Assembly (NCBI GenBank): GCA_003222085.1
Contig: QHUK01000009.1
Coordinates: forward strand, 59,830 to 123,829
Direction of reading: 5' to 3'
Source of the DNA: Gemmatimonadota bacterium
Lineage (GTDB): Bacteria > Gemmatimonadota > Gemmatimonadetes > Gemmatimonadales > GWC2-71-9
Length of the DNA stretch: 64,000 bases
Part shown: in pieces, positions 19,561 to 27,399 of the stretch
How the letters are laid out: each line of letters starts with the position of its first letter
Numbering within the stretch: position 1 is the first letter of the stretch
The notes under the pieces: generated by a model
Database searches by the model: none
The model's input: only the letters and a program-made list of their open reading frames with translations
Told to the model about the DNA's origin: nothing
Made by a program: the position numbers and the translations under genes

Positions 19561-20235
19561 TTACGGATGACCGCTTCCCTTGGTCAACTCGCCGAGCCGG
19601 ACCTTGGCCTCTCCAGCCGCGCTCGTGGAGTCCAGCTTCGCCACAATCGTCCGGTAGACCGCGAGCGCTTTCGCAGTGTCACCCGCCGCGATCCAGGCTC
19701 GCCCCGCGTCGGCGAGAAACTGCGCCCGCAGGAACGGATACAGGGCCGCGGCGGCGGCGGACTCGTAAGCTGTCGCGGCGTCCTTGGGCCGGAGCGCGTT
19801 CTCGAACGCCCCACCAAGCAGCCCATACGTCTGGGCTCGGAAGTACTTGTCGGCCTTGGGAGCCGAGCGCTGGAGTACGTCGATCGCCTGCTGCGTCTGG
19901 CCCTGCGCGAGCCTGGCTTGGGCGAGCAGGATGCTGGCCTCCTGGGCGGCGTGGGTCCCGGAGAAGTTCTCCACCACTTGGGACAACACGCTGGCGGCGA
20001 GCGGGTAGTTCTTCGAATCGAGCGCGAGGCGCCCCTGCGCGATTTGGCGGCCGGCACTGCGCTCCGCTGTCTTTGCCGACAGGAAGTTCCACGCGAACAG
20101 CCCCAAAGCAACGACGAGCCCCACTGCAAGGTAGGCCGTTAGCTGCTTGTGGCTCCTGATCCAGGAATTGAGCCACGTCAGCGCGTGGGACTCCCCAACT
20201 GCCGCGCGTCCCGCCGTCGTTACCGTCGTCGCCAT
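19561..20235 (-). CDS. Membrane-anchored tetratricopeptide-repeat protein (YfgM-like)
   Basis: A 224-residue protein with one N-terminal transmembrane helix (AYLAVGLVVALGLFAWNFL, residues about 35-53) preceded by a short cytoplasmic part, and a periplasmic region of TPR units such as YPLAASVLSQVVENF and DTAKALAVYRTIVAKLD. The layout matches the YfgM/TPR_21 family, ancillary proteins of the SecYEG translocon and periplasmic chaperone network. The start ATG 20235 lies just before an inverted repeat. It is convergent with dapF, with 73 nt between the two stops that contain an AT-rich run but no obvious hairpin. The function is inferred from architecture only. Confidence 0.75.
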   Translation of the reverse strand: MATTVTTAGRAAVGESHALTWLNSWIRSHKQLTAYLAVGLVVALGLFAWNFLSAKTAERSAGRQIAQGRLALDSKNYPLAASVLSQVVENFSGTHAAQEASILLAQARLAQGQTQQAIDVLQRSAPKADKYFRAQTYGLLGGAFENALRPKDAATAYESAAAAALYPFLRAQFLADAGRAWIAAGDTAKALAVYRTIVAKLDSTSAAGEAKVRLGELTKGSGHP

Positions 20236-20246
20236 AAAAGACCGTT

Positions 20247-20354
20247 GTGGAGGTTGGTGGAGGTTACGGAGGTTGGGGAGGTTGGGGAAGGCTGTGGAGG
20301 GCGCAACGGCTGCACCTCCACAACCTCTCCAACCTTCAGAACCTCCCCCAACCT
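20247..20354. repeat. Short-unit tandem repeat in inverted orientation
   Basis: The left arm (20247-20288) is four imperfect copies of a unit near GGAGGTTGGG; the right arm (20313-20354) is the reverse-complement series near CCAACCTCC. Together they could form a long imperfect hairpin in the spacer between tRNA-Arg and the TPR gene on the minus strand. Similar but unrelated-sequence repeats occur at other gene edges in this window. Confidence 0.7.
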
Positions 20355-20365
20355 GCTGTTGAGCG

Positions 20366-20439
20366 TGCCCCTGGGGTGACTCGAACACCCGGCCAACGGT
20401 TTAGGAAACCGCTGCTCTATCCACCTGAGCTACAGGGGC
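20366..20439 (-). tRNA. tRNA-Arg (anticodon CCT)
   Basis: The minus strand folds as a 74-nt cloverleaf: acceptor arm GCCCCTG paired with CAGGGGC, a D-arm containing AGCTCAGGTGGATAGAGC, an anticodon stem GCGGT/ACCGT around the loop TTCCTAA with anticodon CCT, and a T-arm GGGTGTTCGAGTCACCC. The discriminator is A and no CCA is encoded. It reads AGG codons, a minor arginine codon in such GC-rich genomes. It lies 22 nt downstream of apt, possibly in the same transcript. Confidence 0.95.
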
Positions 20440-20461
20440 TAAACGGTGAAATCTAGAGAGG

Positions 20462-20998
20462 TTACGCATAGTGCAGCAAGGCCTCGACGCGCTCGCTCCG
20501 CAGCCGCTCCCGCCCTTTGAGAAAATCGAGCTCGATCAGGAACGTGAAGCCCACCACGTGCCCGCCGTGTGCCCGCACCAGTTTGGCGGCCGCCTCGGCA
20601 GTACCGCCCGTCGCCAGCACGTCATCGACGATCAACACCCGGTCACCCGGACCCACTGCGTCGCGGTGCATCTCGAGTGCGTCGGTGCCGTACTCCAAGG
20701 CGTACTCCACCCGACCCCGCGCCGCCGGGAGCTTCCCCGGCTTCCGGATAGGCACCAGTCCCGCGTCGAGCAGCAACGCGATCGGTGCGCCCAGCAGGAA
20801 GCCGCGCGATTCGATCGAAACGACGCGCCGCACTTCGGCCCCGCGGAACGGCGCCGCCATCAGCTCGACCGCCCGCCGGAACCGGCCCGGATCGAGCAGC
20901 AGCGGTGTGATGTCCTTGAACATGATCCCCGGCTTGGGAAAGTCGGGGACGTCGCGAATCGCCTGATAGATATCCTGGACTGCGGTCGTCGAGGTCAC
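20462..20998 (-). CDS. apt: Adenine phosphoribosyltransferase
   Basis: Salvages adenine with PRPP to AMP. The 178-residue protein has PDFPKPGIMFKDITPLL at the N-terminus, the ESRGFLLGAPIA segment, and the PRPP-binding motif VLIVDDVLATGGT. GTG 20998 is chosen because GGGAG lies 6 nt upstream; a TTG at 21013 in frame would add five residues without a ribosome site. It follows acyP by 15 nt and belongs to the long minus-strand run that begins near 28.7 kb. Confidence 0.95.
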   Translation of the reverse strand: MTSTTAVQDIYQAIRDVPDFPKPGIMFKDITPLLLDPGRFRRAVELMAAPFRGAEVRRVVSIESRGFLLGAPIALLLDAGLVPIRKPGKLPAARGRVEYALEYGTDALEMHRDAVGPGDRVLIVDDVLATGGTAEAAAKLVRAHGGHVVGFTFLIELDFLKGRERLRSERVEALLHYA

Positions 20999-21013
20999 GC
21001 TCGACTCCCGCAA

Positions 21014-21286
21014 CTACTTGATATCAAAACCATTGGGGATCGTGACCTCATGTGGAACCTGGGATTTTTCCACACGCTCCACCAGTGCCGCGGGCGGGCC
21101 CTGTGCCAGCACCCGCTCGAGGTCCGCCAACCCCGAGTCCGGACCTTCCGCGATCACCTCCACTGACCCGTCGCGCAGGTTGCGGGCCGACCCGCGGAGT
21201 CCCATGCGCGTCGCCTGTCGCCACACCCACCAGCGGAACCCCACACCTTGCACGCGACCGTGGACGAGGAAGCGGATGGCGGCCAC
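21014..21286 (-). CDS. acyP: Acylphosphatase
   Basis: Hydrolyses carboxyl-phosphate bonds of acylphosphates. The 90-residue protein has the family signature GRVQGVGFRWWVWRQA, with the catalytic Arg, and the catalytic Asn in ARNLRDGSVEV. Length and both motifs match standard small acylphosphatases. It sits 6 nt after the DedA gene and just before apt; the physiological substrate is unknown here as in most bacteria. Confidence 0.93.
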   Translation of the reverse strand: MAAIRFLVHGRVQGVGFRWWVWRQATRMGLRGSARNLRDGSVEVIAEGPDSGLADLERVLAQGPPAALVERVEKSQVPHEVTIPNGFDIK

Positions 21287-21292
21287 GGGGCC

Positions 21293-21934
21293 CTACCCTT
21301 GCCGATCCTGCGCGGCCCGCCGGCGATACCACCAAACGTAGACCGCGGCGATACCCGCCAGCACGGGCAAGGCGACGAGTACGGCGCGCCCGGCGTAGCG
21401 CTTCGCCTCCTGGTTGAGCACCTCGAGGATCACGTCTTCCCGGCTACCGATGAACCACCCAATCCAGGTTAAAATCGTGCACCAGACGAGCGCACCCAGT
21501 CCGGTGAACACCACGAACCGTCCCAGGTGCATGCGCGCGATTCCGGCGGGAATCGAGATGAGGTGGCGTACGACGGGCAGCATTCGACCCAGGAACGTGC
21601 TGATCTCGCCGTGGGCCGCGAAATACCGCTCCGACCGATCGAGCGCTCTCTCGGTAATGAGCACATACTTGCCCAGCCGCAGGAAGAAGGCGCGTCCGAG
21701 CCAATGGGCGAGGCCGTAGTTTGCGAGCGAGCCGAGGATACTGCCCAGCACGCCGCAGGCGACCGCCACGACGAAGCTCATTTCCCCTTTGGCCGCGAGA
21801 TAGCCCGCGGGCGGCATCACCAGCTCGCTCGGGAGGGGCAAGATCGACGACTCGACGGCCATCAGCACCACGATGCCGGGGTAGCCCATCCCCCGGAACA
21901 GGTTCAGCAACCACTGGATAAACGCCTCAAGCAT
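21293..21934 (-). CDS. DedA-family membrane protein
   Basis: Polytopic inner-membrane protein of 213 residues in the DedA/VTT family, some members of which flip undecaprenyl phosphate or phospholipids and are needed for envelope integrity. Recognisable features are the acidic and proline-rich re-entrant motif AVESSILPLPSELVMPPAGYLA and the basic-proline motif GRMLPVVRHLISIPAGIARM, plus several hydrophobic helices. ATG 21934 begins MLEAFIQWLLN and overlaps the pcm stop by 8 nt; the frame stays open upstream to 21976 but within pcm. Its place with plsY, gpsA and other envelope genes is consistent with lipid handling. Confidence 0.9.
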   Translation of the reverse strand: MLEAFIQWLLNLFRGMGYPGIVVLMAVESSILPLPSELVMPPAGYLAAKGEMSFVVAVACGVLGSILGSLANYGLAHWLGRAFFLRLGKYVLITERALDRSERYFAAHGEISTFLGRMLPVVRHLISIPAGIARMHLGRFVVFTGLGALVWCTILTWIGWFIGSREDVILEVLNQEAKRYAGRAVLVALPVLAGIAAVYVWWYRRRAAQDRQG

Positions 21935-22607
21935 CGAAGCCGTGTTCTCCCAGCAAGGGGACGAACCGTGCCGCACCGAGGGGCGTGCTGCGGACCTCGG
22001 AGCCGGGCCCCTGCCCCACCCGCTCGATCAGGGTGAGCGTTTGGGCGCCGCGCTCGCCCAGCGGAATCAGCAGGCGGCCGCCCGGCGCGAGCTGCTCCAC
22101 GAGCGGCGGTGGGACTTCCGGGCCGCCGGCGGCGACCAGAATCGCGTCGTAGGGGGCGTACGCGCTCCACCCGAGCGTCCCGTCGCCCAGCAGCACCGAG
22201 ACGTTCGCGCTCCCGGCGTCGTCCAGCGCCCGCCGGGCCGCGACCGCGAGCGGCTCGACGCGCTCGACCGAGAAGACCGTGCCCGCGAGGGCCCCGAGCA
22301 GTGCCGTCTGATATCCCGAGCCGGTCCCGATTTCGAGGACGCGCTCCCTGCCCGTGAGCCGGAGCGCCTCGAGATAGCGCGCCTGTGTGAACGGCTGCGA
22401 GATCGTCTGGCCGTTGCCGATCGGCAGCGCCGTGTCCTCATAGGCGCGGTGTCGCACCGCCGGCGGCACGAACAGGTGCCGCGGTGTCTCGGCGAACGCC
22501 TTGAGGACGGCGAGATCGCGGATCCCCCTGGCACGCAACGTCTCGACCAACCGCGCGCGATATCCCGCGTAGGTATCCGCCGCCCCGGTCAGTCGCCGGG
22601 GAGCCAC
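21927..22607 (-). CDS. pcm: Protein-L-isoaspartate O-methyltransferase
   Basis: Repairs isoaspartyl residues in aged proteins using SAM. The 226-residue protein carries the family-specific ALPIGNGQTISQP segment and SAM motif I VLEIGTGSGYQTALL, then LPxGG-like LAPGGRLLIPLG. GTG 22607 is favoured because it lies within the surE 3' end (19-nt overlap) with GAGG about 10 nt upstream; no ATG is available. surE-pcm adjacency is conserved in many proteobacteria, where both are linked to stationary-phase survival. Confidence 0.94.
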   Translation of the reverse strand: MAPRRLTGAADTYAGYRARLVETLRARGIRDLAVLKAFAETPRHLFVPPAVRHRAYEDTALPIGNGQTISQPFTQARYLEALRLTGRERVLEIGTGSGYQTALLGALAGTVFSVERVEPLAVAARRALDDAGSANVSVLLGDGTLGWSAYAPYDAILVAAGGPEVPPPLVEQLAPGGRLLIPLGERGAQTLTLIERVGQGPGSEVRSTPLGAARFVPLLGEHGFDA

Positions 22608-23338
22608 TTCCGCACCACCTCGATCAAGCCGTAGTTGGTCATGTCCATGTGGAGCGGCGTCACGGAGACATAGCCGTCGCTGGTGGCGCGGAAATCGGAA
22701 TCCGCATCGCCGCTCCAGGTGATGCGACCGCCCCCGATCCAATAGATCTCCTTGCCCCACGGGTCCTTCATGAGGGCGATTTCCTCACTGAAGACTCGGC
22801 TCCCGAGATGCGTCACCTTCACACCCTTCACCTGATCCCCGGGAAGCGCGGGAAGGTTGATATTGAGCAGCGTCTCCGTCGGGAAATCCTTGACTTCCAC
22901 GATGCGCTGGAGCAGCGACCGCAGCCCGTCTTTGTGCGTTTCGAGCATGTCCAGGTCCGCCCCCGCATACGACACCGCGATACTGGGGATGCCGGCCACG
23001 AGGCCCTCCATCGCGGCGGCCACCGTGCCCGAGTAGAACACGTCCTCTCCCATATTCTGGCCGTGGTTGATCCCGGAGATCACGAAGTCCGGCTTCTGCG
23101 GCATCAGCATGCCGATGGCGAGGAGCACGCAGTCGGTGGGAGTGCCGTCCACCTGGAAGGCACCGTCCGGCCGTCGCGTCGCGTGCAGCGGGCGATGCAG
23201 CGTGAGCGAGTGCGAGGTCCCGCTCTGCTCGCGATCGGGAGCGACCACGGTCACCTGGCCCAGCGCGGCGCACACCTCGCCCAGCACTGCCAGGCCGCGG
23301 GCGAGGATGCCGTCGTCGTTCGAGATGAGGATGTTCAT
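22589..23338 (-). CDS. surE: 5'-nucleotidase SurE
   Basis: Metal-dependent nucleoside-monophosphate phosphatase. The 249-residue protein starts MNILISNDDG, with the metal-binding Asp pair, and has SGTSHSLTL and the long GINHGQNMGEDVFYSGTVAA motif containing the conserved Asn. The ATG 23338 start overlaps the stop of the preceding GT2 gene (ATGA), and the 3' end overlaps pcm. The frame is open upstream but the start is fixed by the NDDG motif. Confidence 0.96.
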   Translation of the reverse strand: MNILISNDDGILARGLAVLGEVCAALGQVTVVAPDREQSGTSHSLTLHRPLHATRRPDGAFQVDGTPTDCVLLAIGMLMPQKPDFVISGINHGQNMGEDVFYSGTVAAAMEGLVAGIPSIAVSYAGADLDMLETHKDGLRSLLQRIVEVKDFPTETLLNINLPALPGDQVKGVKVTHLGSRVFSEEIALMKDPWGKEIYWIGGGRITWSGDADSDFRATSDGYVSVTPLHMDMTNYGLIEVVRKWLPGD

Positions 23339-24036
23339 CGTGCCCCGAAAATGATCGCCCGCGCGTAGCGCGTGAAGACGCGGGCCTGCCGCCACGTGTC
23401 CGCCCAGTGCCGGAAGTGGCTGGGCCGCCCGTGGTACACGGTCGACACCGCCACAAACTGGACCCGCAGACCCCGGGTGAGCGCGGCGAGCAGGAACGCC
23501 GTCTCGAAATCGTAGCCCAGCTCCTGCGGGCGGACCGCCTGGGCCGCGCGCCGCGTCAGGGCCCGAAAGCCGGTCTGGGCGTCCGGGACCGCCACGCCTC
23601 CGATCCGCGACGCGAGCGCCGCCGATACCCAGTTGGTGCAGCGGCGTCCCCACGGCATCGCGCCGCTCCGGGCCCGGGCGCCCAAAGCCAGGTCCGCCGC
23701 GTCACCCAGGACCGGCGCCGCCAGGCGGGGAATCTCCTCCGGCGCGTGTTGCCCGTCGGCGTCCAGGGTGACGATGACCCCCGCCCCGCCGTCGAGGGCC
23801 GCCGAGATACCCGTCGCGAGCGCGGCACCTTTACCCCGATTGCGCGGATGGATGAGCACGGTCGCCCCCGCCCCCCGGCCCTCGCCGCCCGTCCCGTCGG
23901 TCGATCCATCGTCCACAACGTACACGGTTGCGCCCGGAACGGCACGGGACGTTCGGGCAACGACTCCGGCGATGGTGGCGGCGGCCTGATAGGCGGGGAT
24001 GACGACCGCGACCGGGCGGTCAGCGCGCCCCGGCAT
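23335..24036 (-). CDS. Family 2 glycosyltransferase (DPM1/GtrB-like, soluble)
   Basis: Glycosyltransferase of 233 residues with AVVIPAYQAAATI, VVDDGSTDGTG, a DADGQHAPEEIP metal-binding segment and DAQTGFRAL, which resembles the dolichyl-phosphate mannose synthase DLTGGF region. It has no clear membrane segments. It lies between merR and surE in an operon otherwise devoted to lipid, repair and ribosome functions, so its substrate is not indicated by context. The start ATG overlaps the merR gene by 17 nt. Confidence 0.85.
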   Translation of the reverse strand: MPGRADRPVAVVIPAYQAAATIAGVVARTSRAVPGATVYVVDDGSTDGTGGEGRGAGATVLIHPRNRGKGAALATGISAALDGGAGVIVTLDADGQHAPEEIPRLAAPVLGDAADLALGARARSGAMPWGRRCTNWVSAALASRIGGVAVPDAQTGFRALTRRAAQAVRPQELGYDFETAFLLAALTRGLRVQFVAVSTVYHGRPSHFRHWADTWRQARVFTRYARAIIFGAR

Positions 24037-24397
24037 TGGCGGAGGCGTTCCCCTCGAGCAGGGCGAGGATCGACTTGAGCTCGACGCGCAGGTCCTTGAC
24101 CGTCTGGGTCGCCAGCGCGCGACGCGCCTCCGGCTTGAGCTCCCCGCTGCGCCGATACTGCTCGATCTTCTGGCGCGCGCCCTCGATCGTGTATTTCTCC
24201 GTATAGAGCAGGTGCTTCACCAACATGATCAGCTCGATCTCGCGCCGCTGGTACACGCGGTTGCCGGACCGGTTCTTGGCGGGGTTCAAGAAGCGGAACT
24301 GGCTCTCCCAGTACCGCAGCACGTGCGGCTTCAGGTCGGTGAGCTGACACACTTCGCCGATCGAAAAGAACTCCTGCACGGGATGGGGCGCGCTCAT
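24020..24397 (-). CDS. MerR-family transcriptional regulator
   Basis: A 125-residue DNA-binding protein whose N-terminal winged helix-turn-helix (FFSIGEVCQLTDLKPHVLRYWE, then RVYQRREIELIM) is typical of MerR proteins. The C-terminus is a short helix-rich dimerisation region (VKDLRVELKSILALLEG) with no cysteines for metal binding, so it is not a metal sensor of the classic kind. The start ATG overlaps the gpsA stop by 4 nt. Members with this N-terminus are common as housekeeping-linked regulators in several diderm phyla; the target is unknown. Confidence 0.88.
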   Translation of the reverse strand: MSAPHPVQEFFSIGEVCQLTDLKPHVLRYWESQFRFLNPAKNRSGNRVYQRREIELIMLVKHLLYTEKYTIEGARQKIEQYRRSGELKPEARRALATQTVKDLRVELKSILALLEGNASANAGAR

Positions 24398-25398
24398 CGC
24401 CAGTGCTCCGGCTTGAGCTCCCGTTCCATCAAGTCGGCGACTGCCTGGCTGGGCGACTTCCGGTGGAAGAGCACCTCGGCCACCTCCCGCGCGATCGGCA
24501 GCTCGACACCGTGGCGCTCCGCGAGGGTCACCGCCGAGCGGGCCGTGTTCACCCCTTCGACGACCGCGGCGCGCCCCGCCAGCGCCTCCTCGAGGCGCCT
24601 CCCCTCCCCGAGCTCGACCCCCAGCTGGTGGTTGCGCGACAGGGGACCGGTGGCGGTGAGAATAAGGTCGCCCATCCCGGCGAGGCCGGCGAACGTGGCC
24701 GGCTCGGCGCCAAGCGCGACGCCCAACCGCGTGATCTCGGCGAGCCCGCGCGTGATCAGCGCGGCGCGCGTGTTGTGGCCCAGCCCGAGGCCTTCCAGGA
24801 TGCCGGCCGCCAGCGCAATGACGTTCTTGAGCGCTCCCGCGAGCTCGACCCCGAGCACGTCCGTGGCGGAATACACCCGGAAGAACCCCGTCGAGAAGAC
24901 CTGCTGCACCTGCTGGGCGACCGCGTGCTCCCGCGCCGCCGCCACGACGGCGGTCGGCTGGCGCGCGTACACCTCCCGGGCGAACGACGGGCCCGACAGC
25001 ACGGCGATCGGGGCCTCCTTCGGAAGCACGTCGGCCAACACACACGACGGCGTGGCGAGTCGCTCCGGGTCGAGGCCCTTGGACACGCTCACCACCAACG
25101 CGCCGCGACCGATCTGGCCCCGCGCCCGGGTCATGACCTCGCGCACCGCATGGGATGGGGCTGCCGACACGACGACCTCGGCCCCACGCACCGCGGCCGT
25201 GAGGTCACCGTCGGCGGTAAGGCCGGGAGCGAGTGCCGCGCCAGGCAGGAACATGTGGTTCAGGTGCTCCCGATTCACGCTCTCCACCACTTCGGGTTCA
25301 CGGGCCCAAAGGGAGACGGTGGCGAAGTCCCCCTTACGGGCGAGCAGGTCGGCGAGCGCGGTGCCCCACGCCCCTCCGCCCACCACGGCGATCTTCAC
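24394..25398 (-). CDS. gpsA: NAD(P)-dependent glycerol-3-phosphate dehydrogenase
   Basis: Reduces dihydroxyacetone phosphate to sn-glycerol 3-phosphate, the backbone for phospholipids. The 334-residue protein has the dinucleotide fold GGGAWGTALADLLARKG at the N-terminus, the catalytic-lysine segment LAGALKNVIALAAGI and GLAGMGDLILT. It follows plsY after 28 nt, and plsY uses its product, so the two form a functional pair. Confidence 0.96.
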   Translation of the reverse strand: MKIAVVGGGAWGTALADLLARKGDFATVSLWAREPEVVESVNREHLNHMFLPGAALAPGLTADGDLTAAVRGAEVVVSAAPSHAVREVMTRARGQIGRGALVVSVSKGLDPERLATPSCVLADVLPKEAPIAVLSGPSFAREVYARQPTAVVAAAREHAVAQQVQQVFSTGFFRVYSATDVLGVELAGALKNVIALAAGILEGLGLGHNTRAALITRGLAEITRLGVALGAEPATFAGLAGMGDLILTATGPLSRNHQLGVELGEGRRLEEALAGRAAVVEGVNTARSAVTLAERHGVELPIAREVAEVLFHRKSPSQAVADLMERELKPEHWR

Positions 25399-25426
25399 CC
25401 TGCCCTCCCACCCGACCCAATTTCTC

Positions 25427-26044
25427 TCACGCAGCCAGGCCCTTTCTCGTGCGAAACCGATTCTCCGTCCCCCCCCGCAAGCGCGCGATGTTGTGCCGAT
25501 GCGTGTAGACGATCAGCAGCGCCAGGACCACGCCCGCCCAGAACGTATAGGGCTGTTCGGGGGCCGTGACCCGGACCCACAGCGGGAACAGCACGGCCAC
25601 CGTGATAGAGGCGACCGACACGTAGCCGGAGAGCCACAGGATGACCGCCCACAGGGCGACCGAAATCCCAATCGCGAGTGGGGCGAGGGCGAGGAACACG
25701 CCTGCGGCCGTGGCAACCCCCTTGCCGCCCCGGAAGCGCACATACGGCGAGAACATGTGGCCGAGCACCGCCGCCAGTCCCAGGGCCACCGTGAACCACG
25801 CAGGCCCGTTGGACCAGGGTCCGAGGATCACCACGGGGGCTGCGCCCTTGACCATATCGATCACGCCGACGGGGATCGCGTACTTCCAGCCGAGCACGCG
25901 GTACACGTTGGTTGCCCCGAGATTGTTCGAGCCGTGCTCGCGCAAGTCGATGCCTTTTCCGAGCTTGCCGGCGATGTAGCTCGTCGGCGTGGCGCCGATC
26001 AGATAGGCGAGGACCAGCATGACGGCCAGCCCGAAGTCGTTCAT
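25427..26044 (-). CDS. plsY: Acyl-phosphate:glycerol-3-phosphate acyltransferase PlsY
   Basis: Integral membrane enzyme that acylates glycerol 3-phosphate with acyl-phosphate, the first step of phosphatidate synthesis. The 205-residue protein has the family loops ATPTSYIAGKL, GSNNLGATNVYRVLG and RFRGGKGVATAAG, and five to seven hydrophobic segments. ATG 26044 overlaps the der stop (ATGA). plsX, which supplies acyl-phosphate, is not in the window. Confidence 0.95.
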   Translation of the reverse strand: MNDFGLAVMLVLAYLIGATPTSYIAGKLGKGIDLREHGSNNLGATNVYRVLGWKYAIPVGVIDMVKGAAPVVILGPWSNGPAWFTVALGLAAVLGHMFSPYVRFRGGKGVATAAGVFLALAPLAIGISVALWAVILWLSGYVSVASITVAVLFPLWVRVTAPEQPYTFWAGVVLALLIVYTHRHNIARLRGGTENRFRTRKGLAA

Positions 26045-27399
26045 CCGCGGGCGGTCTCCCGTCTGCGGCGGAGCTTCAGATTGAGCGGGGAGCCGGTGAA
26101 CCGCCACGCCTCCCGGAAGCCGTTCACGAGGTAACGCGTGTACGCCTCGGGGATCGCCTCCGGGCGATTGGACACGATGGCGAACCGGGGCGGCGCGGTG
26201 CCGATCTGCGACGCGTACAAGAGCCGTACCGACTCTCCCACGGGCTGGGGCGGCTGCTGCCGGTCCACCAGGGCCTCGAGTACCCGGTTGACCTCCGACG
26301 TGGGCACCCGCTTGGCGCGCTCGTCCGCGACCTCCAGGATCAGCTCGAGGAGCTTGGGCACCCGCTGGCCGGTCTTGGCGGACAGGTACAGGAATGGGAT
26401 GAACTGCAGGAACGGCGCTCGCGCCTCGAGCTCGCGCTGGCCCCGCGCCGCCGTGTTCGTCTCCTTCTCCTCGATCAGATCCCACTTGTTCACGGCGACG
26501 ATGATCGCCGCGCCCCGCTCCCACGCATCGTTGGCGATCTTCAGGTCCTGCACGTGCATCCCATCCTTCGCATCCACCACCAGGACGCACACGTCGGCGC
26601 GCTCGATGGCCCGGGCCGTCCGAAGGGTCGAGTAGAACTCGATGTCGTCCTCGACCTTGCTGCGCTTGCGGAGTCCCGCCGTGTCGATGAACACGAGCGT
26701 GTGCCCCTGATAGCTGAGCGGGGTATCGATCGCGTCCCGGGTGGTGCCGGGCTCATCCGCCACGACCAGCCGCTCCTCGCCAAGCAACCGGTTCACCAGG
26801 CTCGACTTCCCCACGTTGGGCCGGCCGACCACCGCCACCTGGACCTCCCCGGGCTCGCTCCCGGGGTCAGGTACTGACTCCGGACGCAAGTCCGGGGTGC
26901 TGAGAGCCTCCACGACGCGGTCCAGCAGGTCCCCCGAGCTCTTGCCGACCGCGGCGGACACGGGGAACGGATCTCCCAGGCCGAGCTCGTAGAACGCGAG
27001 GTGCCGCGTGTCGTTGGGCAGCTGGTCGGCCTTGTTGGCGACCAGGATCACCGGGCGGCGGGCTTTCCGCAGGTACCGGGCGATCTCCAAATCCGCGGGC
27101 TGCACCCCCGCCTCGACGTCTACGAGGAACAGCACCACATCGCACTCGGCCACCGCCGCCTCGACCTGGGTCCGGATCGCGCGGTTCAGCGCGTCGGGCG
27201 CGTCCGGCACCATGCCTCCCGTATCCACCAGCCAAAACCGTCGTCCGTTCCACTCGGTGGCGCCGAAGTGCCGATCGCGCGTGACGCCCGGACGGGCGTC
27301 CACGATCGCCTCCCGGCCTCCGATGAGCCGATTGAACAGCGTCGACTTGCCGACGTTGGGGCGGCCGATGATGGCAACGGTGGGAGCGCCGCCCTTCAT
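26041..27399 (-). CDS. der: Ribosome assembly GTPase Der (EngA)
   Basis: Double-GTPase needed for 50S subunit maturation. The 452-residue protein has two complete G domains: first [19 protein letters not shown] and NKAD; second GRPNVGKSSLVNRL, DTAGLRKRS and NKWDL. A C-terminal KH-like domain follows. Starts and stops overlap with both neighbours by 4 nt. der-plsY-gpsA order is common in bacteria. Confidence 0.97.
   Translation of the reverse strand: MKGGAPTVAIIGRPNVGKSTLFNRLIGGREAIVDARPGVTRDRHFGATEWNGRRFWLVDTGGMVPDAPDALNRAIRTQVEAAVAECDVVLFLVDVEAGVQPADLEIARYLRKARRPVILVANKADQLPNDTRHLAFYELGLGDPFPVSAAVGKSSGDLLDRVVEALSTPDLRPESVPDPGSEPGEVQVAVVGRPNVGKSSLVNRLLGEERLVVADEPGTTRDAIDTPLSYQGHTLVFIDTAGLRKRSKVEDDIEFYSTLRTARAIERADVCVLVVDAKDGMHVQDLKIANDAWERGAAIIVAVNKWDLIEEKETNTAARGQRELEARAPFLQFIPFLYLSAKTGQRVPKLLELILEVADERAKRVPTSEVNRVLEALVDRQQPPQPVGESVRLLYASQIGTAPPRFAIVSNRPEAIPEAYTRYLVNGFREAWRFTGSPLNLKLRRRRETARG

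Noticed and set aside
23999..26134. 711-codon plus-strand open frame opposite gpsA, merR and plsY.
   Set aside because: Runs across several real minus-strand genes and has no coherent domain.
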